Assembly (NCBI RefSeq): GCF_002631205.1
Contig: NZ_PDLO01000003.1
Coordinates: 248,001 to 312,000 of the forward strand
Origin: Neolewinella marina
GTDB lineage: Bacteria; Bacteroidota; Bacteroidia; Chitinophagales; Saprospiraceae
Reading direction: 5' to 3'
DNA length: 64,000 nt
The position numbers and the translations under genes are program-made. The notes under the pieces were generated by a model that saw only the letters and a list, made by a program, of their open reading frames with translations, did no database searches and had not been told where the DNA came from. Shown here piece after piece: positions 1-7,766 of the stretch; within the stretch, counting starts at the first letter, position 1, and every line of letters begins with the position of its first letter.

Positions 1-1245
1 AAGTACAACAATCGCAACCGCGAGGGACTGAGCAAGAAGGAAAAGGCGGAATTTGATGCCTACCAGTCCTACAAGGAGACCATCGAAAAGAAGCAAAAGG
101 AGCTCGGCCCCACCGCCGCCCAGTACGAAATGATCAAGGCGGCCATCGATCAGGCCCTGGAGGAACTCAACAAGGAGCCCGAGGACGTTACCGCTGAGGA
201 CATCGCCGGGATCGACAGCGACGACCAGACGATCGCCATCGTCAAACAGGTGGTCGCCAACGCCACCGCCGGAGGCACCACCTTTGCCGAACTCTACGGC
301 CAGCTCGAAGGAGCCCAGGAATACTTCGACAGCCAGCTGAAGTACAACTACAACCCCGAGTTCGATGCCCGGGAGATCGTCGGTGACGACCCCGCCAACT
401 TCGATCAGCGCAACTACGGTAACAACGACGTGGAAGGCCCCGACGCCGCCCACGGTACCCACGTAGCCGGTATCATCGCCGGAGTTCGCGACAACGACCT
501 CGGCATCAACGGCGTAGGCGGCGACCACGTCCGCATCATGAGCGTCCGCACCGTGCCCAACGGCGACGAGCGCGACAAGGACGTAGCCAACGCCATCCGC
601 TACGCCGTGGACAACGGCGCCAAGGTGATCAACATGAGCTTCGGCAAGGGACAGAGCCCCTACAAGAAGGAGGTTGACGCTGCCATGAAGTACGCCGAGA
701 AGAACGATGTCCTCCTCGTACACGCCGCCGGCAACGACGGCAAGATGCTGACCCTGGAAAACAACTACCCCAACGACACCTACCAGGGCCGCCGCAAGAC
801 CGGCAAGACCTGGATCGAGGTAGGCGCCGCCAGCAGCAACTACAACGACCAGCTGGCCGCCGGCTTCTCGAACTACAACAAGAAATACGTCGACGTATTC
901 GCCCCGGGCGCCCAGATCTACTCCACCATCCCCGGTGACGAGTACGCCAAGTTCGACGGCACCTCCATGGCCGCCCCCATGGTGGCCGGTATCGCCGCCC
1001 TCCTGCGCAGCTACTTCCCCGACCTCTCCGCCCGCCAGGTGAAGGAGATCATAGAGGAAAGCGCCCTGCCCGTCAACCTGAACGTCATCAAGCCGGGCAC
1101 CGACGATGAAACCGTCAAGTTCGCCGAACTGTCCGCCACCGGTGGCCTGGCCAATGCCTACACCGCCGTGAAACTCGCCGAGCGCACCAAGGGCAAGATC
1201 CGCCGCCAGCGCGACAACCGCGACGAAAGCCTGCGGCAGTACTAG
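1..1245 (+). CDS. S8 family subtilisin-like serine peptidase, 5' truncated
   Basis: The reading frame is open through the left edge, so the N-terminus is missing; 414 codons remain. The catalytic His lies in the AHGTHVAG motif (fragment residue 151), the oxyanion Asn in AAGNDG, and the nucleophile Ser in DGTSMAAP (residue 322). The catalytic Asp should lie in the missing part. The charged, helical stretch of about 140 residues before the His motif looks like the insertion between the Asp and His motifs common in Bacteroidota subtilases. These enzymes are usually exported endopeptidases, but the signal peptide cannot be checked here. No T9SS-type C-terminal sorting domain is visible: the protein ends about 90 residues after the Ser motif in a basic tail. 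A strong terminator follows directly. Confidence 0.93.
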   Translation, partial: KYNNRNREGLSKKEKAEFDAYQSYKETIEKKQKELGPTAAQYEMIKAAIDQALEELNKEPEDVTAEDIAGIDSDDQTIAIVKQVVANATAGGTTFAELYGQLEGAQEYFDSQLKYNYNPEFDAREIVGDDPANFDQRNYGNNDVEGPDAAHGTHVAGIIAGVRDNDLGINGVGGDHVRIMSVRTVPNGDERDKDVANAIRYAVDNGAKVINMSFGKGQSPYKKEVDAAMKYAEKNDVLLVHAAGNDGKMLTLENNYPNDTYQGRRKTGKTWIEVGAASSNYNDQLAAGFSNYNKKYVDVFAPGAQIYSTIPGDEYAKFDGTSMAAPMVAGIAALLRSYFPDLSARQVKEIIEESALPVNLNVIKPGTDDETVKFAELSATGGLANAYTAVKLAERTKGKIRRQRDNRDESLRQY

Positions 1246-1259
1246 TCCGCAATCCGCCG

Positions 1260-1347
1260 AGGCCTTCCGGAGACGCAGCCCCCTTCTCACCCCCCCCCTC
1301 ATGGGTGCGGTGAGGCGAGGTGCCCGGTCTCCGGAAGGCCTTTTTTT
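1260..1347 (+). terminator. Rho-independent terminator after the S8 peptidase gene
   Basis: A perfect 15-bp inverted repeat (1260-1274 with 1327-1341) encloses a 52-base loop and is followed by a run of T ending at 1347. It lies 15 bases after the peptidase stop and isolates that gene from selD. The loop is long and contains a C-run, which is unusual for a simple terminator. Confidence 0.85.
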
Positions 1348-1377
1348 ATTTCCCCAAGGTGTAATCCCCCCCCCGCA

Positions 1378-2418
1378 ATGACTGATGTAAAGCTTACCGA
1401 ATACTCCCACGGCGCCGGCTGCGGCTGCAAAATTGCCCCGGCGGTCCTCGACCGCATCCTGGCCCAGACCGCGCCGGGAGAGCCCTTCCCCCAGCTGCTG
1501 GTTGGTAACCGTGAGCGCGACGACGCGGCCGTCTATGACCTCGGCGACGGTACGGCCATCATCAGTACCACCGATTTCTTCATGCCCATCGTCGACGATC
1601 CCCTCACCTTCGGGCGGATTGCGGCCACCAACGCCATCAGCGACGTCTACGCGATGGGGGGCACGCCCATGATGGCCATCGCCATCCTGGGCTGGCCGAT
1701 CGATAAACTCGGGCCTGAAATCGCGGGGCAGGTTGTTGAAGGCGGCCGTCAGGCTTGCGCTGAGGCCGGCATCCCCCTGGCCGGCGGCCACAGCATCGAC
1801 AGTCCGGAGCCAATCTTCGGCTTGGCCGTAAATGGCCGGGTAGCCATCAGCCAGTTGAAAAAGAATGGCGGCGCCCGCCCCGGTGACCTGCTCTACCTGA
1901 CCAAGCCGCTGGGGGTAGGCATTCTGAGTACCGCTCAGAAGCAAAAGAAGCTGCGAAGTGCGGACGATGGGCTCGCCATCGAGCAAATGGTACGACTGAA
2001 TCGCCTGGGACCCGCGCTCGCCGCCCTGGAAGGCGTCCACGCCATGACCGATGTTACGGGTTTCGGCCTGCTGGGTCACCTCACCGAGATGTGTACGGCC
2101 AGCGGAACCCGTGCGCAGATTCGCATGGATGACGTTCCCCTGATCGACGCCGCTACCCTCGACTATTACCTGAATGCCGGCTGCATCCCCGGCGGCACCA
2201 AGCGGAACTTCGCCAGCTACGGCCACGGCGTTGACCTGAAGGATGAACGCCAGAAGTGGTTGCTGGCCGATCCCCAGACCAGCGGCGGACTACTGGTCGC
2301 CGTTTCCCCGGATGTAGCCACCGATTTCGAGCGCATTTGCGCCGATCTGGGTTCCCCGGTACGGTCCCTCGGAGAAATGCGGTCCGGGGGCGAAGGTGCC
2401 CTGGTGACCGTGGTGTGA
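1378..2418 (+). CDS. selD: Selenide, water dikinase (selenophosphate synthase)
   Basis: 346 residues, the normal family length. It makes selenophosphate from selenide and ATP, the selenium donor for selenocysteine tRNA or 2-selenouridine tRNA. The N-terminal motif HGAGCGCK is intact. Cys15 and Lys18 correspond to the catalytic Cys17 and Lys20 of the E. coli enzyme, so this is the Cys form, not a selenoprotein. The STTDFFMP and [11 protein letters not shown] motifs and the C-terminal DPQTSGGLL motif also match. The ATG start at 1378 gives the same N-terminal length as known SelD. No selA, selB, selC or mnmH/selU gene is in the window, so the use made of selenophosphate cannot be told. The next gene starts 44 bases downstream on the same strand. 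Confidence 0.97.
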   Translation: MTDVKLTEYSHGAGCGCKIAPAVLDRILAQTAPGEPFPQLLVGNRERDDAAVYDLGDGTAIISTTDFFMPIVDDPLTFGRIAATNAISDVYAMGGTPMMAIAILGWPIDKLGPEIAGQVVEGGRQACAEAGIPLAGGHSIDSPEPIFGLAVNGRVAISQLKKNGGARPGDLLYLTKPLGVGILSTAQKQKKLRSADDGLAIEQMVRLNRLGPALAALEGVHAMTDVTGFGLLGHLTEMCTASGTRAQIRMDDVPLIDAATLDYYLNAGCIPGGTKRNFASYGHGVDLKDERQKWLLADPQTSGGLLVAVSPDVATDFERICADLGSPVRSLGEMRSGGEGALVTVV

Positions 2419-2462
2419 ACCAAAGGGTACGGCGGTGCTTATACCTGACAAAAGCACCGCCC

Positions 2463-4034
2463 ATGACCCCCGTACTCCCCCTTGCCCAGCTCCCCGCCGG
2501 CCATATGCATGCCGTTACGGTAGGCGACTACGATGTCCTGCTGGCGAACGTGGACGGCACCGTGTACGCCGTGGAGAATAAGTGCAGCCACTACCAGTTC
2601 GCCCTCAGCAAGGGGGCTCTCTGCGAGCACCGCGTCCGCTGCCCCCTCCACCACGCCTGCTTCGACGTGCGCAACGGTGAGCAGTTGGAGGCCCCCGGCA
2701 TGGAAGGCTTGCCCACCTTCGCCGTGGCCATTGAGGAAGGACAAATCTGCGTCAGCGAAACGCCCCAATCCACCAATCGTCCCGAACCACCTGAAGCACT
2801 GCCGGAATCCCGGCCCCGCGGCGACCACTACGATCACGTGATCGTAGGGGCGGGTACGGCCGCGGCCTATGCGGTGGAGGCCATTCGCGACTTGGACCAG
2901 CAGGCTTCAATACTGATGCTCGGGCAGGAGGAGGTGCTACCCTATGACCGAACCGCCGTCACCAAGAATTTCCTGCAGGAAGACGATCCCATAGAAAAAT
3001 TGCCCCTGCGGTCCGTTGACTTCTACCGCAAGCTCGGCGTCGATTTCCGGGCGGGGGCGCGGGTGCAGCGGCTGGACCTGAACGCCAAAAGCGTGCTGCT
3101 GGAAGACGGAGCGGTGATTCATTACGACCACGTACTGATGGCCACGGGCGGCACGCCCCGCAAGCTGTCGGTGCCCGGAGCGGATTTGCCGGGGGTATAC
3201 ACCATTCGTCAGCCCGGGGATGCCGTGAAGCTCCGGGAGGCGGTGCACTCCCATACCCGGGTGGTCATTGTCGGAGGCAGTTTCATCGGACTGGAATCGG
3301 CCATGAGCCTGGGCAAGCGGGGCGGGCAGGTCACCGTGGTCTCGCCGGGGGAGGTGCTCTTCGGGGAGGTATTTGGCGAAGCGGTAGGCCGCTACGTGCA
3401 GGACTTGCACGAAGCCGCCGGGGTGACCTTCAAACTCGGGCGGACGGTGACGTCCATCCAGGGGGCCGGGCGGGTGGAGCAGGTAGTCCTGGACGATGGC
3501 AGCAGTCTGCCCGCCGATGTAGTGGTCGTCGGGATCGGGGTCCGGCCGGCCACCGATTACGTTTCCGGGATAGCTTTCCAGAAGGACCACAGCATCAAGG
3601 TGGATGGCCACCTCGCCGCCCACGGGGCCAACGCCTGGGCTGCGGGGGACATTGCCACCTATCCGGACCGGGAAGGAGAAGTAAGGATCGAACACTGGAA
3701 AGTGGCCAGCCAGCAGGGGCGAATTGCCGGCCGCAACATGGCGGGTAGCTCCGAAGCCTACCATATGGTGCCCTTTTTCTGGACCAACCAGCAGGGGGTC
3801 AATTTCCGCTACGTAGGGCACGGTACCCATTACGACCGCATCGTCCTGGATGGTAAGCCAGGGGAGACGCCTTTTCTGGCCTTCTACATCCGCGACCGCC
3901 ACGTACAGGCCTGCCTGGGCGTGAAACGGGACGCCGAGGCCGCCGCCATCAATGAACTGATGGCCCTGGGCCGGATGCCGCCGGTGGATCAACTCGTGGG
4001 GCAAGACTGGCTGCAGTTGTGCCGGGAAGTGTAA
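2463..4034 (+). CDS. Rieske-type FAD-dependent NAD(P)H oxidoreductase (AIF-like)
   Basis: 523 residues from ATG 2463; a longer frame upstream overlaps selD and is not needed. The N-terminal Rieske [2Fe-2S] module has C41-x-H43 and C60-x2-H63. A FAD/NAD(P) pyridine nucleotide-disulfide reductase fold follows: an FAD Rossmann motif (VIVGAGTAAA) near residue 128, an NAD-binding motif (VVIVGGSFIG) near residue 270, and a C-terminal reductase domain. This is the layout of AIFM3/AIFL-like proteins and of bacterial ferredoxin-type reductases. It probably passes electrons between NAD(P)H and a partner, but the substrate is unknown. It lies 44 bases after selD and may be co-transcribed with it; a functional link to selenium is not established. 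Confidence 0.9.
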   Translation: MTPVLPLAQLPAGHMHAVTVGDYDVLLANVDGTVYAVENKCSHYQFALSKGALCEHRVRCPLHHACFDVRNGEQLEAPGMEGLPTFAVAIEEGQICVSETPQSTNRPEPPEALPESRPRGDHYDHVIVGAGTAAAYAVEAIRDLDQQASILMLGQEEVLPYDRTAVTKNFLQEDDPIEKLPLRSVDFYRKLGVDFRAGARVQRLDLNAKSVLLEDGAVIHYDHVLMATGGTPRKLSVPGADLPGVYTIRQPGDAVKLREAVHSHTRVVIVGGSFIGLESAMSLGKRGGQVTVVSPGEVLFGEVFGEAVGRYVQDLHEAAGVTFKLGRTVTSIQGAGRVEQVVLDDGSSLPADVVVVGIGVRPATDYVSGIAFQKDHSIKVDGHLAAHGANAWAAGDIATYPDREGEVRIEHWKVASQQGRIAGRNMAGSSEAYHMVPFFWTNQQGVNFRYVGHGTHYDRIVLDGKPGETPFLAFYIRDRHVQACLGVKRDAEAAAINELMALGRMPPVDQLVGQDWLQLCREV

Positions 4035-4043
4035 GGACGAGGT

Positions 4044-4640
4044 TTACGGGACAACCCATTCCCAGGTCCAGTCACCGTTTAGTGGGCGGGTCCCCGCCAT
4101 GCGGGTATTGCCGCCGCGGTCGAGGTGGAGTACATCCGCCCACCGCAGGGTAGTGACCAATATCCCGAAGTGATCACGGGCGAAATCCGTAGCCTCCTTG
4201 TCCCGTTCCTCCCAGTCGGGGGGCAGTCCCGATCCGGGGGAGGGTAGAGGAGTACCCGGGGCGGCCTCCGTAGCGTAGGCTTTGCGACCGTGCTTGGGAA
4301 GGCCGGCAAATACCGCATCCGCTTCTTCCTCCGAAGCCCAGGACGTTGGTCCACCCGTCATCAGTTGCAGCTGCTGGTTGGGGTCCCAGAAGACATAGCT
4401 TGCCTCCGACCCCTCCTTGAGGTGAGTGGCCTTGACCGAACGGCGGTCGGTATAGGTGCGCAGCATAGTGGTGTCGGAGTTCACCGCCCGCAGCACCACC
4501 TTGCGGGGGCGGGGGACGCAGGTGGGGCCGACGGTGCAGAGGGTCGGCAGGGCGAATGGATGGGCGGAGGCACCTGCGCCCCGGCGCAACAAATCAGCGG
4601 CGGCTTGCCAAAAATCTGAATGTTTTATCCAACCGCTCAC
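4044..4640 (-). CDS. Pyridoxamine 5'-phosphate oxidase-family FMN-binding protein (Alr4036 type)
   Basis: 198 residues. The N-terminal pattern (W..A..LLRRG......P..LPTLCTVG) followed by PRKVVLRAV, then the Y/TDRRS.K and FWDP elements, matches the split-barrel flavin domain of the Alr4036-like PNPOx family. The C-terminal part ends W.WEWVVP, also typical. These proteins probably bind FMN; the substrate is unknown, and a true pyridoxal phosphate synthase role is less likely. The start is GTG at 4640, chosen because the conserved Trp-rich N-terminus begins there. The bases before it are a run of A and T (AAAAAAAAATTAGAAA), the A-rich context favoured in Bacteroidota. It is convergent with the Rieske reductase gene, 9 bases from its stop. 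Confidence 0.82.
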   Translation of the reverse strand: MSGWIKHSDFWQAAADLLRRGAGASAHPFALPTLCTVGPTCVPRPRKVVLRAVNSDTTMLRTYTDRRSVKATHLKEGSEASYVFWDPNQQLQLMTGGPTSWASEEEADAVFAGLPKHGRKAYATEAAPGTPLPSPGSGLPPDWEERDKEATDFARDHFGILVTTLRWADVLHLDRGGNTRMAGTRPLNGDWTWEWVVP

Positions 4641-4655
4641 TTTCTAATTTTTTTT

Positions 4656-4911
4656 TACCTTAGAACTCTTAAAAGTACCCCCCTGTAAACACTTTCGGTG
4701 CGTTTCAGCGTAAGTACTTCAAACCTTGTCCATTGATAAGGTTGCAGGTCAGACAACAAAGCAAAAATTATGATAACCTGGTCAGCTATATCGCGTCAGC
4801 CTGACGTACCGGTTCCCCGGTACCGGAGCCGACACCGGGTTATTCATTGAAGAATATGGGTTTTAGGTGTTTTTCTGGAGGGTTTGGGCTACGGCCCGAA
4901 CCCTCTTTTTT
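4656..4911 (+). ncRNA. Candidate structured small RNA ending in an intrinsic terminator
   Basis: Proposed from structure only. In order: a hairpin 4722-4727/4738-4743, a hairpin 4794-4798/4802-4806, a hairpin 4810-4816/4825-4831 with one G-U pair, and a terminator 4878-4911. A weak -7-like element (TACCTTAG) lies at 4656-4663; the true 5' end is unknown. No coding gene lies upstream on this strand. The conserved cores of SRP RNA and tmRNA were not found; a 6S-type RNA is possible but not shown. Confidence 0.4.
4878..4911 (+). terminator. Rho-independent terminator without an upstream plus-strand gene
   Basis: A 12-bp stem (4878-4889 with 4894-4905, one G-U pair) closes a TACG tetraloop and is followed by six T. 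On the opposite strand the stem is followed by CAGAAAAAC, so it can act as an intrinsic terminator only for plus-strand transcription. Confidence 0.85.
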
Positions 4912-4954
4912 CGTCCTGCCGGGCCGGACAACCTTCCCGCAGCGGGAACCGTTT

Positions 4955-4962
4955 TATCTTTG
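4955..4962 (+). promoter_or_regulatory. Bacteroidota-type -7 promoter element (TATCTTTG)
   Basis: An exact match to TAnnTTTG that ends 17 bases before the ATG of the 69-residue membrane protein. No clear TTG is seen at the -33 position. Confidence 0.6.
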
Positions 4963-4979
4963 TCGCATAACCCCTACCC

Positions 4980-5189
4980 ATGGATTTTATCACCCTCTTC
5001 CTGATCATTTTTGGCGTCTTCGCCCTGAGCTTTCTGCTCATCAATATTCGCCACCTGGTGACGGGTGAGGAATTCCGGGGCACCTGCGCCAGCAACAACC
5101 CCATGCTGACGAATCAGATCGGCAAATGCGAGGTTTGCGGCAAAGCGCCGGAGGAGGACTGCAAGATGCCCGAACTACCCAAGGTTTAG
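4980..5189 (+). CDS. Small membrane protein with a C-terminal cysteine cluster
   Basis: 69 residues. An N-terminal hydrophobic helix (about residues 3-23) is followed by a tail with four cysteines: one in GTCASNN, two in CEVC and one in DCK. The pattern (FxGTCASNNPM, then CxVCGxxPEEDC) is recognisable from small Bacteroidota proteins annotated only as membrane or secreted protein. The cysteine tail also recalls the NqrM family (flavoprotein complex maturation), but the match is not good enough to name it. A -7 element precedes it. Its 3' end overlaps the convergent arginyltransferase-like gene by 15 bases. Confidence 0.75.
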   Translation: MDFITLFLIIFGVFALSFLLINIRHLVTGEEFRGTCASNNPMLTNQIGKCEVCGKAPEEDCKMPELPKV

Positions 5190-6251
5190 GGCCACACAGG
5201 CCTCGGCCACGTGATGCACGTCGGCCGTCTGTAACAGCACCTGCCGCACGGCCAGCAACTCCGTCACGAAATCGTTGCTCTCGAACGACTGCAGGTATTC
5301 CGCATTGAACATCAGCTGCGTCTGAATCATGTGCCGGCACTCCAACAGGTAGTATTGCCGCACCTTCGGGTCAAAGGCCACGACGATGAGCGGGTGCCTG
5401 GACTGTCCGCCCAGAGAAACCAGGTAGGGATAGGGAAAGTAGTCGTCGTTCCAGATGTCGTACAGCCCGGCCTCAAACAGGGGATAGATTTTTACCCTGA
5501 CGCCGGCATCCTGCCTTCCGTACACTTCCGTGAAGCGGGCGAGGGCCAGCTGCTGGGCCTCTACGGGAGCTTCCGCATCGGGATTGAATTCGTTGTAGGG
5601 CAGCCAGCCTTCCGTACGGATATCGAAATACTCCGCCTTGCCCAGCCGCAGCTTGTAATCAAACCGCTGGTAGCCCGGTACGACATACCCCGGATAATAA
5701 TAGCGGAAGCCCTGCTGCAAGCAGTGCTCGATCTCAAGCAGCATGGTATAGTACCCCAGGCTGAACGATTTCAGGTCCGGATCGAATATGCCCAGAATGC
5801 TGGCCGCGGAACGGCCTCCCAGGTCAAAATAGCTGCTGGCGACCAGCTGCTGGCGCACCCGGTCGCGAACGGTTACTTCCCACGTATTAAACAGTACCTC
5901 ATTGTCGTAGTCCTCCAGGCTGTCGGCCACCGACGGCGAGAGCCGCCCGTCGAAGGAATCGGCGTATTTGCGGTACAGCCGCTCGCGTTCCTCATCAATG
6001 CAGCGCGGCGCAATGGCCGTGTCGAACAGCTGGGCGTTCTTGCGCAGCAATTTGCGCTGGCTCCTGGAAAACTTGAAGTTTTGCAGGTCGATGCGGATCC
6101 AGATGGCGGAAAAGGGGCGGTTCTGGAAGAAGAGGAAGTGGGTAGTAAAGATCGTTGACCCCATACGGTACCAGCCTTTCGCGAGGTGCCAGTCGAGGCT
6201 CTCGGGACTCAGGACGAAGGGGGTACTCTTTTCCGCGTAACTGAATAACAT
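5175..6251 (-). CDS. Arginyl-tRNA--protein transferase-like protein (ATE C-terminal domain)
   Basis: 358 residues. The middle part has the ATE/Bpt acyltransferase core: SILGIFDPDLKSFSLG, then a Tyr-rich YYYPGY element and FDYKLRLG, which line up with the yeast/bacterial ATE pattern (YDP....LSLG...........YYYLGYYI....RYK). Such enzymes add Arg or Leu to protein N-termini and mark them for N-degron proteolysis. The N-terminal Cys-rich region of eukaryotic ATE1 is not present; the first 100 residues are unlike the classical family. The C-terminal third (about residues 240-358) is an extra region. It lies 45 bases after the ABC ATPase gene on the same strand and may be in the lpx operon. Enzyme activity and acceptor specificity are inferred from the fold only. 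Confidence 0.7.
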   Translation of the reverse strand: MLFSYAEKSTPFVLSPESLDWHLAKGWYRMGSTIFTTHFLFFQNRPFSAIWIRIDLQNFKFSRSQRKLLRKNAQLFDTAIAPRCIDEERERLYRKYADSFDGRLSPSVADSLEDYDNEVLFNTWEVTVRDRVRQQLVASSYFDLGGRSAASILGIFDPDLKSFSLGYYTMLLEIEHCLQQGFRYYYPGYVVPGYQRFDYKLRLGKAEYFDIRTEGWLPYNEFNPDAEAPVEAQQLALARFTEVYGRQDAGVRVKIYPLFEAGLYDIWNDDYFPYPYLVSLGGQSRHPLIVVAFDPKVRQYYLLECRHMIQTQLMFNAEYLQSFESNDFVTELLAVRQVLLQTADVHHVAEACVALNLG

Positions 6252-6296
6252 AGGGCAGGTAGTCCTAAGGACGGGAATAATATCCGAATAATAACA

Positions 6297-6923
6297 CTAT
6301 AGCGAGCTTATTGTGTCGCAAGCCGACAGGTCGCGCTCATCATTGCTGGCAATAAAGGTCAGCCGGCCGGTAGCGCAGGCGTGGAGTTCTTCCAGAAACC
6401 ATTCGGCGCTGCTGGCATCCAGAGTTACGGTGGGCTCGTCCAGCAGGAGCAGGGGAGTGGCCGCATAGAGGGCCGAGGCCAGCAGTACCCGTTGCCGCAT
6501 CCCGGAGGAGCAATCGGTGAGGGAGTAGCGCGCCGCATGCTGCAGCCCGATCCGCTCCACTACCCCGTCTACCGTCAGTCCCGGCAGCAGGGGCTTCATG
6601 GCAAAATGGAAGGACAGGAATTCCCGGACCGTCAGCTCTTCGACCAGCTCAAAATAGGGCCCCGTCCAACTCACGTAGGCGTAGAGGTCCTCCACGGGCA
6701 ATTCGTGGTCACCGAGGGTGTAGCGCAGGCTGCCCCGGCTCGGACTGAGCTGCCCCGCCAGCATACGAATGAGGGTGGATTTGCCGGAGCCGTTCCGCCC
6801 CCGGATGCCGTAGATCGTGCCGGAGGTGTACTCCGCAGAAAGCTGCCGGATGATCCAGGTGCGCCCGAACCGTTTCGACACCTCTTTTACGTCAATCTTC
6901 AGGGAGGGAAGATCAGCTGCCAT
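6297..6923 (-). CDS. ABC transporter ATP-binding protein
   Basis: 208 residues, a minimal ABC ATPase. It has Walker A GRNGSGKST near residue 42, a signature with a degenerate form CSSGMRQRV in place of LSGGQ, and Walker B LLLLDEPT followed by the switch region. The size and the SSGM signature resemble CcmA-like or gliding/export-type short ATPases. No membrane partner is adjacent. Its start overlaps the end of lpxA by 11 bases, which suggests translational coupling and perhaps a role in envelope lipid traffic; that role is an inference from position only. Confidence 0.88.
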   Translation of the reverse strand: MAADLPSLKIDVKEVSKRFGRTWIIRQLSAEYTSGTIYGIRGRNGSGKSTLIRMLAGQLSPSRGSLRYTLGDHELPVEDLYAYVSWTGPYFELVEELTVREFLSFHFAMKPLLPGLTVDGVVERIGLQHAARYSLTDCSSGMRQRVLLASALYAATPLLLLDEPTVTLDASSAEWFLEELHACATGRLTFIASNDERDLSACDTISSL

Positions 6924-7713
6924 TATCCAGGGCCTGGAAGCTGCGAATGATGCCCGTCTTTTCCGTTCCGTTGATGAAACTGATCACTTCGTCCCGCTCC
7001 TCGGAGACCGGCACGGAGGCCTCGATCTCGGTAACGGCGTTGGTGATGTTGAGGCCCTTCACGAACAGGATGCGGTAGATCTCGTGGATGGCGTTGATCT
7101 GGTTGATGCTGAAGCCCCGGCGCTGGAGCCCGATGCGGTTCACGCCGATGTAGCTCAGGGGTTCCCGGGCGGCGCGGATGTAGGGCGGCACGCTTTTCCT
7201 CACCAGGCTGCCCCCGGCAATAAAGCTGTGGCGACCGATGCGGACGAACTGCTGTACCCCTACCTGCCCCTCGATGATCACGTGATCCTCCAGCACGACG
7301 TGACCGGCCAGGTTCACGTTGTTGGCGATGACGATATTGTCGCCGAGGATGCAGTCGTGGGCCACGTGGGCGTAGGCCATCAGCAGGCAATTGGCGCCGA
7401 TCCGGGTAGTGCCGGCGGCCGCCGTACCCCGGTTCACGGTCACGAACTCCCGGATGGTGGTGTTGTCGCCGATTTCGGCGGTGGTGTATTCTCCGCGGAA
7501 TTTCAGGTCCTGGGGGATGGCGGCAACCACGGCCCCGGGAAAGATCCTGACGTTCTTGCCGATGCGGGCGCCACCGTAGATGGTCACGTTCGGCCCGATC
7601 TCACTCCCTTCGCCGATCTCAACGTCTTCCTCGATCGTGGTGAATGGTCCAACGGTCACGCCGGCTCCTATTTTAGCATTGGGGTGGACGACGCTTAGGG
7701 AATGAATGGACAT
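6913..7713 (-). CDS. lpxA: Acyl-ACP--UDP-N-acetylglucosamine O-acyltransferase
   Basis: 266 residues, full length. The N-terminal two thirds is a left-handed beta-helix of hexapeptide repeats (for example IGPNVTIYGGARIGKNVRIFPG). The catalytic His lies in the AHDCILGD segment. The C-terminal alpha-helical part, from about residue 190 (NRIGLQRRGFS), is the LpxA-specific domain, which separates it from LpxD. It catalyses the first step of lipid A synthesis in the cytoplasm, using 3-hydroxyacyl-ACP. It follows lpxC/fabZ after 53 bases and overlaps the next gene by 11 bases, so the three are very likely one operon. Confidence 0.97.
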   Translation of the reverse strand: MSIHSLSVVHPNAKIGAGVTVGPFTTIEEDVEIGEGSEIGPNVTIYGGARIGKNVRIFPGAVVAAIPQDLKFRGEYTTAEIGDNTTIREFVTVNRGTAAAGTTRIGANCLLMAYAHVAHDCILGDNIVIANNVNLAGHVVLEDHVIIEGQVGVQQFVRIGRHSFIAGGSLVRKSVPPYIRAAREPLSYIGVNRIGLQRRGFSINQINAIHEIYRILFVKGLNITNAVTEIEASVPVSEERDEVISFINGTEKTGIIRSFQALDNGS

Positions 7714-7766
7714 GAATGATTTTATATGGTTGGCGGATAGGGTAGGGCAAGGGTGGAGTAGTCCCG

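Larger units (their letters stand above)
4641..4979. other. Gene-free 339-base stretch with a possible structured RNA
   Basis: No convincing protein gene is seen. The stretch is richer in A+T than its surroundings and holds four predicted hairpins and a canonical terminator on the plus strand (entered separately), then the promoter of the next small gene. The only gene to its left is on the minus strand and starts at 4640, so the plus-strand terminator has no upstream coding gene to serve. Confidence 0.7.

Noticed and set aside
4650-4911. SRP RNA or tmRNA as the identity of the candidate RNA
   Set aside because: The GGTCAGG...GGAAG...AGCAGCC core of SRP RNA and the tRNA-like ends of tmRNA are absent.
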